Origin: Otis tarda
Taxonomy: Eukaryota; Chordata; Aves; Otidiformes; Otididae
Reading direction: 5' to 3'
DNA length: 64,000 nucleotides
NCBI GenBank assembly: GCA_026413225.1
Contig: CM048552.1
Location: 81,817,001 to 81,881,000 of the forward strand
Position 1 is the stretch's first letter, and every line of letters begins with the position of its first letter. This document shows, one piece after another, positions 60,401 through 64,000 of this stretch. The notes below the pieces were generated by a model. That model ran no database searches. It was not told where the DNA came from and saw nothing but the letters and a program-made list of their open reading frames with translations. The position numbers and the translations under genes were made by a program.

Positions 60401-62723
60401 GTTTTCTGGATGACACCTTTTTCCTTTGTGGCATCCTAACGTATTCTACATGTTCTTACCCGGAACATGGATTGATTGTGCAAATTAACATTATTGTCCC
60501 GTAGTGCATCTTTTCACTCTTACCTTCCTGTTCACATGGGTGTTAAATGTGGATAGTTCTTTATAGGTAACTACATTTTTAACATCAATGATTTGCCTCT
60601 CTCTCATGAGAAGGAGCAGTAGTTGAATAATGATTCAACTTTACTGGAAGTTTCTGAATGTGCTTGTTACCTCCAGGTAATGGCTACAGTGATGGTTTCA
60701 GATTTGAGATTGCTATAGTGCTTTTCCAGTCTTCAGCCCACTGGGAAATCAAGTGATAACAGCCCACATGGTCTTAATTAAAAATATGCACTGTTTATTT
60801 CTCTGTGTACTTAGTACTACTAATTTGGAAAAGCAGCCACTTCTATATATTTCCCAAAATATTATTGTTTCCCTTATTACCACTGAACATCCAATCATGG
60901 TATGTAGTTGCATGAGTTCACTGTTACTCAAATAGCCTGCAATTGCATTTATAACAACTGAGCATTTTTCATGCTTAAAACAATAGGAATTCCTCATCCC
61001 ATTCATGCATTCTTTACATCTTTGCTAAATTGGTACACTACAATCGTTTCAGAATTATGTGTCTCCTTAGGTTCTTACTGTTAACAGAGCAACTAATCAA
61101 TCCTTTATAGAGTCTTCTAGTTTTCTATATTAATGTTATTCACCCTCACCCACTCCCATCCCTAACATACCAGTGAGAAGAATATTAGATATTTTTCTAA
61201 CAAGTGGTTTTTTTTTTTTCTTATGCAGCATATGGAAACGTGGATTCCTGACAATGAGCCTTGCAAGATCTGCACGTGTCTTGATAACAAGAAAGTAAAC
61301 TGCACGATCCGACCTTGCCCTACTGCCAAACGTAAATTAGTTTACCTCTGATTGGACTGAATTGATATTTTTGTTACCTAATTTTCTAGTTCTCATCCAA
61401 ACTTGTTTTATGGATGTCTTCTTCTTACTCCAGTTGTTCAGTGTGGTCCCTGTGAAGTCCCCCGTCTGCGCAGGGATTCCAGCCAGTGCTGCCCTGGATA
61501 CGAATGTGGTAGGTTCTCATAAACTGTAGGACTTTTCTTGATCTATATTTTTATCAGATGCTTCAAAGGAAGACAGACCCTTTTGTCTGAAAATTTGATG
61601 CATTTTTCTATTTTTGAAAACACTGAATGATTGTACAATCATCTGTGTGGAAAAATAAACAACTCCTGAGTATGTGAGTCTCCATTCACTTCCAGCTTGA
61701 CTTTGTCTCTCTGTCTGTAAGAGATGAGGAAGGGAATGGAGCAATTTATTTTTGTCTAAATGATGTTAGAATGGTCTTTTTTTTTTTTTCAAGTATCTGT
61801 TTTTGCATGGTCTATATTTGCACATTAAATATAATATTAGAACCTTAATCCTTATAACCCAAGCTTGAACTGTATCCAAAGCTATTATGAAAACAAACTC
61901 TGACCTGGTGAAATCTAACTTACTTTGTATTTTAGAATAGTAATTAAGTGTAGGGAAAAAAAATTAATGGGGATGTGCGTATGTGTGTGTATGTTTTTTT
62001 TTGAGGACTAACTAATCAGGCGTCATCTTAAACACTCTCTCAATTTCTCTTCTTAGTCTGTGATTTGGTTTCCTGTGATTTGCCTCCTGCCCCTGTCTGT
62101 GAGTTTGGCCTGCAGCTTGCTCTGACCAACCCTGGAGAATGCAGACCAAATTACACATGTGGTAAGATACTGTTTTTAGCGGGGAGTGAAGCTGGAACAT
62201 TGCATTTGAGCAACACTGACAACTTCCTTTAGACATTATTTTTTCCCTCTGAAACGTTTAATTTTGGAGCCAATGGACATGCAATGATTTCACAGACTTG
62301 GAAGAAGGGCACTTTTTGGCAGGGCAGGAGCTTTTCCTGAACCTGCAGCACAATTTTTGACCTGGGTCTTTTATGTTTGCATTACTTCTTAGTCTTTAAG
62401 TAGATTTATAAGAGATTGTAGTAGCAATTAGCGCCTTGCTGCCAGAGAACTGTCTTGTTCACTTGCAGCACTCTGAAATGCTGTATGCTTGACACAGTAC
62501 CTACCTTTTTCTGCTAGCGTGTAACAGAGAAGCATGCAGCTTAGTGCCAAGACCTTCCTGCCCACCACATCGAGAGCTGACTGTTAAGAAGACCGAGTGC
62601 TGTGATAAATATGAGTGCACCTGCAGCTGTACCAACTCAACAGTGAGCTGCCCTCTGGGATATCTATCCAGATCTCTCACCAATGACTGCGGCTGCGTAT
62701 CTACCACCTGCATTCCAGGCAGG
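4246..62723 (+). CDS. VWF: VWF, von Willebrand factor, partial gene (24 internal exons, D' to C2)
   Basis: This is a discontinuous gene, and each exon is listed separately. Spliced together the exons give 4803 nt, 1601 codons without a stop, starting in phase 0 at GTG (VRHENKC, D') and ending in phase 0 at GGC AGG (C2). VWF is a secreted, disulfide-multimerised plasma and subendothelial glycoprotein that tethers platelets (thrombocytes in birds) to collagen under shear and carries factor VIII. Identification rests on colinear similarity along the whole length to human VWF as recalled: D'-D3-A1-A2-A3-D4-C1-C2 in order, with the CGLCG motif, paired A-domain cysteines and the vicinal CC ending A2. 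Most exon lengths equal the human ones as recalled; the exceptions are exons 24 (111 versus 114), 28 (1331 versus 1379), 30 (144 versus 141) and 38 (206 versus 200). The open frame and canonical splice sites argue for a functional gene, not a pseudogene. Both gene ends are outside the window. Confidence 0.98.
4350..9248 (+). other. VWF intron 19
   Basis: A 4.9-kb intron. It contains an inverted CR1 tail (7499-7642), a T-run followed by a C-run near 4711-4733, and a T-rich tract at about 7862-7899. The remaining sequence is AT-rich, and I see no exon-like or gene-like content in it. Confidence 0.85.
7499..7642 (-). mobile_element. CR1 3' tail fragment, inverted
   Basis: Reverse complement of the last ~140 bp of CR1. 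It begins on the + strand with ATAGAATCATAGAATGG (the inverted ATTCTATG tail), continues through GGAAGGGACCTTCAAAGGTC and the inverted form of AGCAACCTGATCTAGTTGAAG, and stops after CCAGGGATGG. It is the only free-standing CR1 copy in the window that is antisense to VWF. Confidence 0.93.
9249..9387 (+). CDS. VWF: VWF exon 20: end of D', start of VWD3
   Basis: 139 nt; the first base completes the Cys codon begun in exon 19, then 46 codons end in CAG. It encodes [18 protein letters not shown], then the VWD signature [13 protein letters not shown] and CQYVLVQ. The human N-glycosylation sequon in the WNCT segment is replaced here by WECT and is lost. Acceptor ttacag, donor gtaaga. Length equals human as recalled. 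Confidence 0.97.
9388..11051 (+). other. VWF intron 20
   Basis: 1.66 kb of AT-rich intron. I see no repeat family, RNA gene or extra exon in it. Confidence 0.8.
11052..11186 (+). CDS. VWF: VWF exon 21: VWD3 of D3
   Basis: 135 nt, 45 codons, phase 0 to phase 0. It encodes [20 protein letters not shown] and onward to EIELLNGN, aligning with the human D3 segment DYCGSNPGTFRIL. The cysteines CG...KC expected in this part of VWD3 are kept. Acceptor ttatag, donor gtatgt. Confidence 0.97.
11187..14238 (+). other. VWF intron 21
   Basis: 3.05 kb intron without recognisable repeats. A 159-codon open frame on the - strand (11838-12317) starts at TTG, shows no domain, signal peptide or codon pattern I recognise, and is most simply chance. 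Short A- and T-runs occur at about 11569-11579 and 12918-12931. Confidence 0.8.
14239..14385 (+). CDS. VWF: VWF exon 22: VWD3 of D3
   Basis: 147 nt, 49 codons, phase 0 to 0. It encodes [20 protein letters not shown], then [15 protein letters not shown] and the end SVILKGNFK; human D3 has the matching ESGRYIILLLGKALSVVWD. Acceptor ttcag, donor gtaagt. Confidence 0.97.
14386..15045 (+). other. VWF intron 22
   Basis: 660-bp intron with a T-run at 14455-14469. Nothing else is recognisable. Confidence 0.8.
15046..15186 (+). CDS. VWF: VWF exon 23: VWD3 with CGLCG motif
   Basis: 141 nt, 47 codons, phase 0 to 0. It encodes [20 protein letters not shown], then [12 protein letters not shown] and YCADVEK. 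The CGLC motif is the thioredoxin-like vicinal cysteine pair of VWD modules implicated in intersubunit disulfide formation, and the following [10 protein letters not shown] is calcium-loop sequence. It is one of the best conserved exons of the window. Acceptor caaag, donor gtactt. Confidence 0.98.
15187..16793 (+). other. VWF intron 23
   Basis: 1.6 kb AT-rich intron; an A-run lies at about 15686-15696. I see no repeat family or extra exon. Confidence 0.8.
16794..16904 (+). CDS. VWF: VWF exon 24: VWD3/C8-3 junction of D3
   Basis: 111 nt, 37 codons, phase 0 to 0. It encodes [20 protein letters not shown] and on to LFEECKKL; human has ...CHNNIMKQTMVDSSCRIL...CNKL. I chose the acceptor agccag at 16793 because the resulting length (37 codons against 38 in human) fits best. 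An in-frame AG at 16784 would add Pro-Ser-Gln. The variable first residues make the start less certain than elsewhere. Donor gtgagt. Confidence 0.9.
16905..17253 (+). other. VWF intron 24
   Basis: 349-bp intron ending in the pyrimidine-rich acceptor ttctcttttgcag. Nothing else is recognisable. Confidence 0.85.
17254..17410 (+). CDS. VWF: VWF exon 25: C8-3 of D3
   Basis: 157 nt, phase 0 in, phase 1 out. It encodes [20 protein letters not shown], then [17 protein letters not shown] and HWRSPALC. The C8 module's cysteine pattern matches human [26 protein letters not shown] almost residue for residue. Acceptor ttgcag, donor gtaagt. Confidence 0.98.
17411..17968 (+). other. VWF intron 25
   Basis: 558-bp intron rich in short A- and T-runs (17688-17695, 17829-17840, 17936-17945). 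No other content is seen. Confidence 0.85.
17969..18127 (+). CDS. VWF: VWF exon 26: TIL-3 of D3
   Basis: 159 nt, phase 1 in, phase 1 out. It encodes [20 protein letters not shown], then [17 protein letters not shown] and [12 protein letters not shown], matching human [24 protein letters not shown]. Cysteine-rich TIL module of D3. Acceptor ctgtag, donor gtaatt. Confidence 0.98.
18128..18925 (+). other. VWF intron 26
   Basis: 798-bp intron. The section 18370-18500 is strongly purine-rich on the + strand. No repeat family is recognised. Confidence 0.8.
18926..19061 (+). CDS. VWF: VWF exon 27: TIL-3/E3 of D3
   Basis: 136 nt, phase 1 in, phase 2 out (the TG of a Cys codon completed by exon 28). 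It encodes [20 protein letters not shown] and then [17 protein letters not shown] up to CQSC. Human [20 protein letters not shown] aligns directly. Acceptor aaacag, donor gtatga. Confidence 0.97.
19062..21733 (+). other. VWF intron 27
   Basis: 2.67-kb intron. It holds an (AT)n/T-run microsatellite at 20009-20040, a T-run at 20582-20594, and a ~350-bp purine-rich section (about 20818-21165) described in the findings. No transposon family is recognised. Confidence 0.8.
20009..20040. repeat. (AT)n microsatellite followed by T-run
   Basis: About eight AT dinucleotides run directly into a T-run of 13. It is low-complexity intronic sequence, likely length-polymorphic. Confidence 0.9.
21734..23064 (+). 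CDS. VWF: VWF exon 28: A1 and A2 domains
   Basis: 1331 nt, phase 2 in, phase 1 out, the large A1-A2 exon typical of VWF. It opens with [13 protein letters not shown] (end of D3, with an NLT sequon), then a short Pro/Thr-rich linker. A1 runs from Cys at 21846 ([14 protein letters not shown]) to Cys at 22392 (HLCEL), 183 residues against 187 in human; it is the GPIb-binding domain. A Pro/Ser/Thr-rich linker follows (TPTPTISS...TPPPVSS). A2 begins near 22521 ([15 protein letters not shown]) and ends in the vicinal pair CC at 23037-23042. The LVYMVSS segment contains the Tyr-Met pair of the ADAMTS13 site (22845-22850). Human A2 sequons FNRS and GGNRT read FNIV and GGKAT here. Acceptor ttctag, donor gtaaag. 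The exon is 48 nt shorter than human as recalled, partly in the linkers. Confidence 0.99.
23434..23580. repeat. T/G-rich low-complexity tract
   Basis: On the + strand this stretch is almost only T and G (TTTGG, TTTTGG and GTTTG units with two long T-runs) and nearly free of A and C. It lies in the short intron between the A1-A2 exon and the first A3 exon. Confidence 0.85.
23813..23890. repeat. T-runs with (GTT)n upstream of exon 29
   Basis: Runs of T interrupted by five consecutive GTT units near 23847-23862, ending about 13 bp before the exon 29 acceptor. It probably serves as, or extends, the polypyrimidine tract of that acceptor. Confidence 0.85.
23904..24020 (+). CDS. VWF: VWF exon 29: start of A3
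   Basis: 117 nt, phase 1 in, phase 1 out. It encodes [20 protein letters not shown] and on to [15 protein letters not shown]; human has DCSQPLDVILLLDGSSSFPA. The Cys at 23906 is the first A3 cysteine and DGSSN is the DxSxS-like loop. An NKT sequon directly after the cysteine is absent from human. The A2-A3 linker is shorter than in human. Acceptor cctcag, donor gtatgt. Confidence 0.97.
24021..26125 (+). other. VWF intron 29
   Basis: 2.1-kb intron with a degenerate CR1 tail at 24160-24217. The rest is AT-rich, and I recognise nothing in it. Confidence 0.8.
24160..24217 (+). mobile_element. CR1 3' tail, short degenerate fragment
   Basis: About 58 bp matching the CR1 end: GGTTGCACTAGATGACATTT, then AAAGGTCCCTTCCAACCC, AAACTATTCTAT. 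The ATTCTATG tail has decayed to a single imperfect unit, so this copy looks older than the one at 2095. Confidence 0.85.
26126..26269 (+). CDS. VWF: VWF exon 30: A3
   Basis: 144 nt, phase 1 in, phase 1 out, one codon longer than human as recalled. It encodes [20 protein letters not shown], then [20 protein letters not shown] and REQGPTRLG; human has [22 protein letters not shown]...MQREGGPSQIG. It forms central strands and helices of the collagen-binding A3 domain. It begins with an NTS sequon not present in human. Acceptor cttcag, donor gtaagt. Confidence 0.96.
27445..27471. repeat. T27 homopolymer
   Basis: An uninterrupted run of 27 T. It could be the poly(A) tail of an antisense retroposed copy, but the flanking sequence shows no recognisable parent and no clear target duplication. 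Confidence 0.85.
29340..30495 (-). mobile_element. Solo LTR of an avian ERVL-type endogenous retrovirus
   Basis: A 1156-bp unit bounded by TGTCGTAGTT at 29340 and AACCACAACA at 30495, which are imperfect inverted repeats (8 of 10 match), in the TG...CA arrangement of LTRs. It is flanked on both sides by the identical 5-bp duplication ATGTT (29335-29339 and 30496-30500), which fits ERVL-class integration. Read on the - strand it has an AATAAA signal (29524-29529), placing U3 at the right and R-U5 at the left. There are no internal viral genes, primer site or second LTR, so it is a recombined solo LTR. Several open frames inside it are by-products of its GC-rich sequence. The family assignment is from memory of avian LTRs. 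Confidence 0.88.
33538..34511 (+). mobile_element. CR1 retrotransposon, ~970 bp, with a small inverted CR1 piece inside
   Basis: It covers part of the CR1 reverse-transcriptase ORF. The sequence [15 protein letters not shown] corresponds to the RT active-site region (FADD-type motif, here FTDD), followed by [11 protein letters not shown], then the downstream RT end and 3' end with a terminal ATTCTATGATTCTATG. Frameshifts and stops break the ORF (for example around 33792 and 34317), so it is dead. At 33729-33774 about 46 bp of inverted CR1 tail interrupt it. Confidence 0.94.
33729..33774 (-). mobile_element. Inverted CR1 tail fragment nested in CR1
   Basis: The sequence GAATCACAGAGTCATAGAAT followed by GGTTAGAGTTGGAAGGGACC is the reverse complement of a CR1 3' end. 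It sits where the host CR1 should read straight from CTGCAC into GGGGCAATCCC. The same terminal sequence occurs in sense orientation at 34448-34511, making an inverted repeat about 700 bp apart. Confidence 0.9.
36456..36599 (+). CDS. VWF: VWF exon 31: A3
   Basis: 144 nt, phase 1 in, phase 1 out. It encodes [20 protein letters not shown], then [20 protein letters not shown] and ALSARMN; human has [42 protein letters not shown]. The human TD in the fourth-strand loop is SG here. The exon is richer in CpG than its surroundings. Acceptor cttag, donor gtaaat. Confidence 0.97.
36600..37571 (+). other. VWF intron 31
   Basis: 972-bp AT-rich intron with no recognisable element. Confidence 0.8.
37572..37736 (+). 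CDS. VWF: VWF exon 32: end of A3
   Basis: 165 nt, phase 1 in, phase 1 out. It encodes [20 protein letters not shown], then [19 protein letters not shown] and FIRKVCM. Human [23 protein letters not shown] matches closely. The Cys codon at 37730 is the second A3 cysteine that closes the domain loop with the Cys in exon 29. Acceptor cctag, donor gtaagt. Confidence 0.97.
37737..40058 (+). other. VWF intron 32
   Basis: 2.3-kb AT-rich intron. A 17-bp direct repeat (AACAGCTGCCATTTTCT) occurs at 38650-38666 and 38674-38690. No transposon family is recognised. Confidence 0.8.
40059..40102 (+). CDS. VWF: VWF exon 33: start of D4 (D4N)
   Basis: 44 nt, phase 1 in, phase 0 out, the smallest confirmed exon here and the same length as human as recalled. 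It encodes [15 protein letters not shown], matching human FVRICMDEDGNEKRP. Acceptor tttcag, donor gtaagt. Confidence 0.95.
40103..44474 (+). other. VWF intron 33
   Basis: 4.4-kb intron. It contains an imperfect 20-bp direct repeat (42192-42211 and 42220-42239, one mismatch) and a small CpG-rich patch at about 42559-42616 in otherwise CpG-poor DNA. Nothing else is recognised. Confidence 0.8.
44475..44652 (+). CDS. VWF: VWF exon 34: D4N
   Basis: 178 nt, phase 0 in, phase 1 out (the T of a Cys codon). It encodes [20 protein letters not shown], then [15 protein letters not shown] and [15 protein letters not shown]. Human [20 protein letters not shown] and [14 protein letters not shown] match. 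Acceptor atctag, donor gtgagt. Confidence 0.97.
46508..46534 (+). other. VWF: Candidate 27-nt microexon of VWF
   Basis: Flanked by a full acceptor (possible branch site TTTAAC with A at 46490, then CTTTTGTTTTTCCCAAG) and a donor matching the GTAAGT consensus (46535-46540). It enters and leaves in phase 1, exactly as exon 34 and exon 35 require, so it can be included or skipped without changing frame. Inclusion would place NTTCEGKSG between the CPC that ends exon 34 and the VC that begins exon 35, adding one cysteine and one NTT sequon. I know of no such segment in mammalian VWF. A chance match is possible. Confidence 0.4.
47253..47895 (+). mobile_element. Truncated LTR, inverted relative of the 29340-30495 element
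   Basis: Matches the reverse complement of the solo LTR from about 30440 back to 29835: CTAGAAGTAG...CCCCTTTGTCCAG at the left, the A-run near 47405-47417, GGCCTTGCAGGCCTCACCCT, GGTGTCTGCCAGCCTGTTGT, the CTGCAGCCCATGGAGGTC units, and GGTGGATGCCTGAAGG at the right. Both LTR ends, including the polyadenylation side, are missing, and the divergence between the two copies is visible. LTR sense here is the same strand as VWF. Boundaries are approximate. Confidence 0.85.
47958..48178 (+). CDS. VWF: VWF exon 35: VWD4 of D4
   Basis: 221 nt, phase 1 in, phase 0 out. It encodes [20 protein letters not shown], then [20 protein letters not shown] and [18 protein letters not shown]. Human [29 protein letters not shown] matches closely. 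GNCS makes an N-X-S sequon with Cys in the middle, absent from human (GSCS). Acceptor ttgcag after an unusually C-rich tract, donor gtaagc. Confidence 0.97.
48179..49167 (+). other. VWF intron 35
   Basis: 989-bp intron without recognisable elements. Confidence 0.8.
49168..49360 (+). CDS. VWF: VWF exon 36: VWD4 of D4
   Basis: 193 nt, phase 0 in, phase 1 out. It encodes [20 protein letters not shown], then [20 protein letters not shown] and [15 protein letters not shown], ending KGLCG. Human [47 protein letters not shown] aligns. HNLT is a sequon absent from human HIFT. Acceptor aacag, donor gtaagt. Confidence 0.97.
49361..49999 (+). other. VWF intron 36
   Basis: 639-bp intron; a T-run lies near 49618-49629. 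Nothing else is recognised. Confidence 0.8.
50000..50341 (+). CDS. VWF: VWF exon 37: VWD4 end and C8-4 of D4
   Basis: 342 nt, phase 1 in, phase 1 out. It encodes [20 protein letters not shown], then [34 protein letters not shown] and [20 protein letters not shown], ending in Cys. Human GICDENGANDFMLRDGTVT and [16 protein letters not shown] match. With exon 36 it gives CGVC where D3 has CGLC. GC and CpG content are higher than in neighbouring introns. Acceptor cctag, donor gtaagg. Confidence 0.98.
50342..57121 (+). other. VWF intron 37 (6.8 kb)
   Basis: The second longest intron. It has one CR1 tail (56516-56650) and T- or A-runs at about 51280-51300, 54534-54560 and 56659-56672. I find no exon, RNA gene or other repeat family in the remainder. 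Confidence 0.8.
56516..56650 (+). mobile_element. CR1 3' tail fragment
   Basis: The last ~135 bp of CR1 in sense orientation: AACATTCAAGGTCAGGTTG, GGGCTCTGAGCAACCTGATC, TTGGACTAGATGGCC, CCCAAACTATTCTATGATTT. The tail unit has decayed (ATTCTATG then ATTTTATG). An A-run follows shortly after, at about 56659. Confidence 0.92.
57122..57327 (+). CDS. VWF: VWF exon 38: TIL-4 of D4 and start of C1
   Basis: 206 nt, phase 1 in, phase 0 out, two codons longer than human as recalled. It encodes [20 protein letters not shown], then [20 protein letters not shown] and [19 protein letters not shown]. Human [26 protein letters not shown]...EGCFCPP...EEACTQCIGEDGVQHQ matches. Sequons NST and NNS are present. 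Acceptor cttcag, donor gtaact. Confidence 0.97.
57328..61228 (+). other. VWF intron 38
   Basis: 3.9-kb intron. It includes a compact CpG-rich patch at 58621-58680 (seven CpG in 60 bp) and a 10-bp-stem palindrome with a 17-bp direct repeat at 59247-59294. No transposon family is recognised. Confidence 0.8.
59247..59294. repeat. 17-bp direct repeat around a perfect 10-bp inverted repeat
   Basis: GGTGACCCTGACAACAC occurs at 59247-59263 and again at 59278-59294. Between and overlapping them CCTGACAACA (59253-59262) and TGTTGTCAGG (59270-59279) form a perfect stem with a 7-nt loop. Confidence 0.9.
61229..61331 (+). CDS. VWF: VWF exon 39: C1 module
   Basis: 103 nt, phase 0 in, phase 1 out. It encodes [20 protein letters not shown], then [14 protein letters not shown]. 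Human [34 protein letters not shown] matches, including the NCT sequon. It belongs to the first VWC-type module of the stem. Acceptor tgcag, donor gtaaat. The next intron is only 102 bp. Confidence 0.97.
61434..61508 (+). CDS. VWF: VWF exon 40: C1 module
   Basis: 75 nt, phase 1 in, phase 1 out. It encodes [20 protein letters not shown], then PGYEC. Human [25 protein letters not shown] matches, with the vicinal CC of the module. Acceptor ctccag, donor gtaggt. Confidence 0.97.
61509..62056 (+). other. VWF intron 40
   Basis: 548-bp intron with T-runs near 61779-61791 and a short TG-rich section at 61975-62003. Nothing else is recognised. Confidence 0.8.
62057..62161 (+). CDS. VWF: VWF exon 41: C1/C2 modules
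   Basis: 105 nt, phase 1 in, phase 1 out. It encodes [20 protein letters not shown], then [15 protein letters not shown]. Human [35 protein letters not shown] is almost identical, including the N(F/Y)T sequon. Acceptor cttag, donor gtaaga. Confidence 0.98.
62162..62517 (+). other. VWF intron 41
   Basis: 356-bp intron with nothing recognisable apart from its pyrimidine-rich acceptor. Confidence 0.8.
62518..62723 (+). CDS. VWF: VWF exon 42: C2 module and following segment
   Basis: 206 nt, phase 1 in, phase 0 out, the last exon in the window. It encodes [20 protein letters not shown], then [36 protein letters not shown] and [11 protein letters not shown]. Human ...[49 protein letters not shown] matches, including the NST sequon. 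Acceptor tgctag, donor gtaagg. Confidence 0.98.
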
Positions 62724-64000
62724 GTAAGGGGAATGAAGCATCGTTTCCACAGATGACAGTATCTTATACGTGGAGTGACAGCACCAAAGTAAGCGGGTAG
62801 CTAGGTATTAACAAACCCCCAGCACTGCTACTGGATAATGATACCAGGGTAAATTAAGATGTGTCTGAGAGAAATACGCTGTTGCATCACATTGTTGTTT
62901 GTTTTATTATAGTCATTTATTCTGACATAGCCAACCCAGTTTTCTGTGACTTTGAGATAATAAGATTATAAACTTGAAACTTCAAGGTCATTCAAGCATT
63001 AGGAATTTAATTTTTAAAATTATAAATTTGTTTCTGGATAACAAAGGTACATGCCTTTGGGTCAGTAGAATTACTATACATTCTTTTAATGCTATACTAA
63101 CTTTATTGAAATATTTGGGACACCTTAGACCTAAACTCCTTGTCCCCGTTGATTACCTCAGCCTGAGAAGGCATTCTATCTTATATGAACTATATTGCTA
63201 TTAAATTTTTTTTTTTTTTACAAAATTAATACATGACTCTGTTAAAACTTCACCAGGATATATTTTTCCTTATTTTGCCAACCTTTTATTAAATGGATAT
63301 ATTATGTTAACCTTTAAGATAAGGTTGGTTAGAGGAGAGGTTGCAGGGCAGTGTAACCTTTTAGTTGAAGCAACCTTACCTAACAACTTAACTTAGGGTT
63401 ACACTGTCTTGCAGCTCAGGAGATGTAGCCTTTATTTTCTGTGGCTAAGTAGTTCATGACCTTGCATAAGTAAATTTATGTTTCTGTGACTGACTTGCTG
63501 TATCTATAAAAATAAATAATGTTCATCTCTTTAATAACATGCTGTAAAATTCATGAATAGGAAGTGCAGTATAAGAGATGGCACTATTTTTGTGGTCGCT
63601 GTGATGGCCTAAGGATACAAGAGAATGAATGCTTGTAGCTCACAGTAGGATCTTTTCAGATCAGTTGATTTGGCTGAAAGAGGTTTTCCATGCATGGACT
63701 ACAGGACTCGTTATTTATCTCTCAATATTGGGTCACATTGTACTTCCAGGGAAACTGAGTGAGATTCTGGGCAGTTCAACTGACTGCAGATAAAATTCTC
63801 CAATTTATTCTTTATAAAACAGCAGCTTTGGTTGCACTTATTTTCCTTTTGTCAACAGAGGAAATTTTAAGTCCTATAGCATTTCTGCTGGGTTCAAAAT
63901 ATTCCATAAAATTTATGGTAGGTTTCACATCTTAAAAAGCAGCCTTTTGAGAGCCAGCAGTGTGCCCTTACAGCAGCAGTGTGGTCTTTCATGTATTAAT
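62724..64000 (+). other. VWF intron 42, 5' part
   Basis: AT-rich intronic sequence to the window edge. I looked for exon 43 (C3 module) and the RGD-bearing C4 region and found neither, so the rest of the gene lies beyond 64000. Confidence 0.85.

Noticed and set aside
4246..62723. Possibility that this is a VWF pseudogene, as exists in human
   Set aside because: All 24 exons keep open frames, phases and canonical splice sites with full intron structure, and key cysteines are intact.
62724..64000. Search for VWF exon 43 and the integrin-binding RGD
   Set aside because: Nothing matching the C3/C4 modules appears before the window ends.

Overview
The window is an internal part of the von Willebrand factor gene (VWF) of a bird, on the + strand. 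The bird call rests on repeats: CR1 non-LTR retrotransposons ending in the avian/sauropsid ATTCTATG tail, and two copies of an ERVL-type LTR of the kind common in bird genomes. No second protein-coding gene, RNA gene or CRISPR array was recognised on either strand.

Layout. Twenty-four coding exons lie between 4246 and 62723. By human numbering (recalled from memory) they are exons 19 to 42. All have AG acceptors and GT donors, reading phase is continuous across every junction, and they sum to 4803 nt, exactly 1601 codons. Positions 1-4245 are the end of the intron before exon 19, and 62724-64000 the start of the intron after exon 42; the 5' part of the gene (signal peptide, D1, D2, start of D') and the 3' part (C3-C6, CTCK) lie outside. 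In order the exons encode the end of D' (4246-9387), D3 (about 9249-21780), A1 (21846-22394), A2 (22521-23042), A3 (23906-37732), D4 (about 40059-57290), and C1-C2 (about 57290-62723). One 1331-nt exon (21734-23064, exon 28 equivalent) carries both A1 and A2, as in mammals.

How the parts work together. In the VWF family D'D3 drives disulfide multimerisation and factor VIII binding, A1 binds platelet/thrombocyte GPIb, A2 holds the shear-exposed ADAMTS13 cleavage site, A3 binds collagen, and D4 and the C modules form the stem. Here the Tyr-Met pair matching the ADAMTS13 scissile bond is kept. Both human A2 N-glycosylation sequons are absent, and two sequons absent from human appear in A3.

The rest is intron. 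Recognisable contents are five CR1 pieces (2095-2624, 7499-7642, 24160-24217, 33538-34511, 56516-56650), an intact solo LTR with a 5-bp target duplication (29340-30495), a truncated inverted relative of it ending about 60 bp before the exon 35 acceptor (47253-47895), and low-complexity tracts. The most interesting unexplained signal is a 27-nt, phase-compatible candidate microexon at 46508-46534 that would insert nine residues, including a cysteine and an N-glycosylation sequon, just before the VWD4 module. No new multi-gene system is visible.
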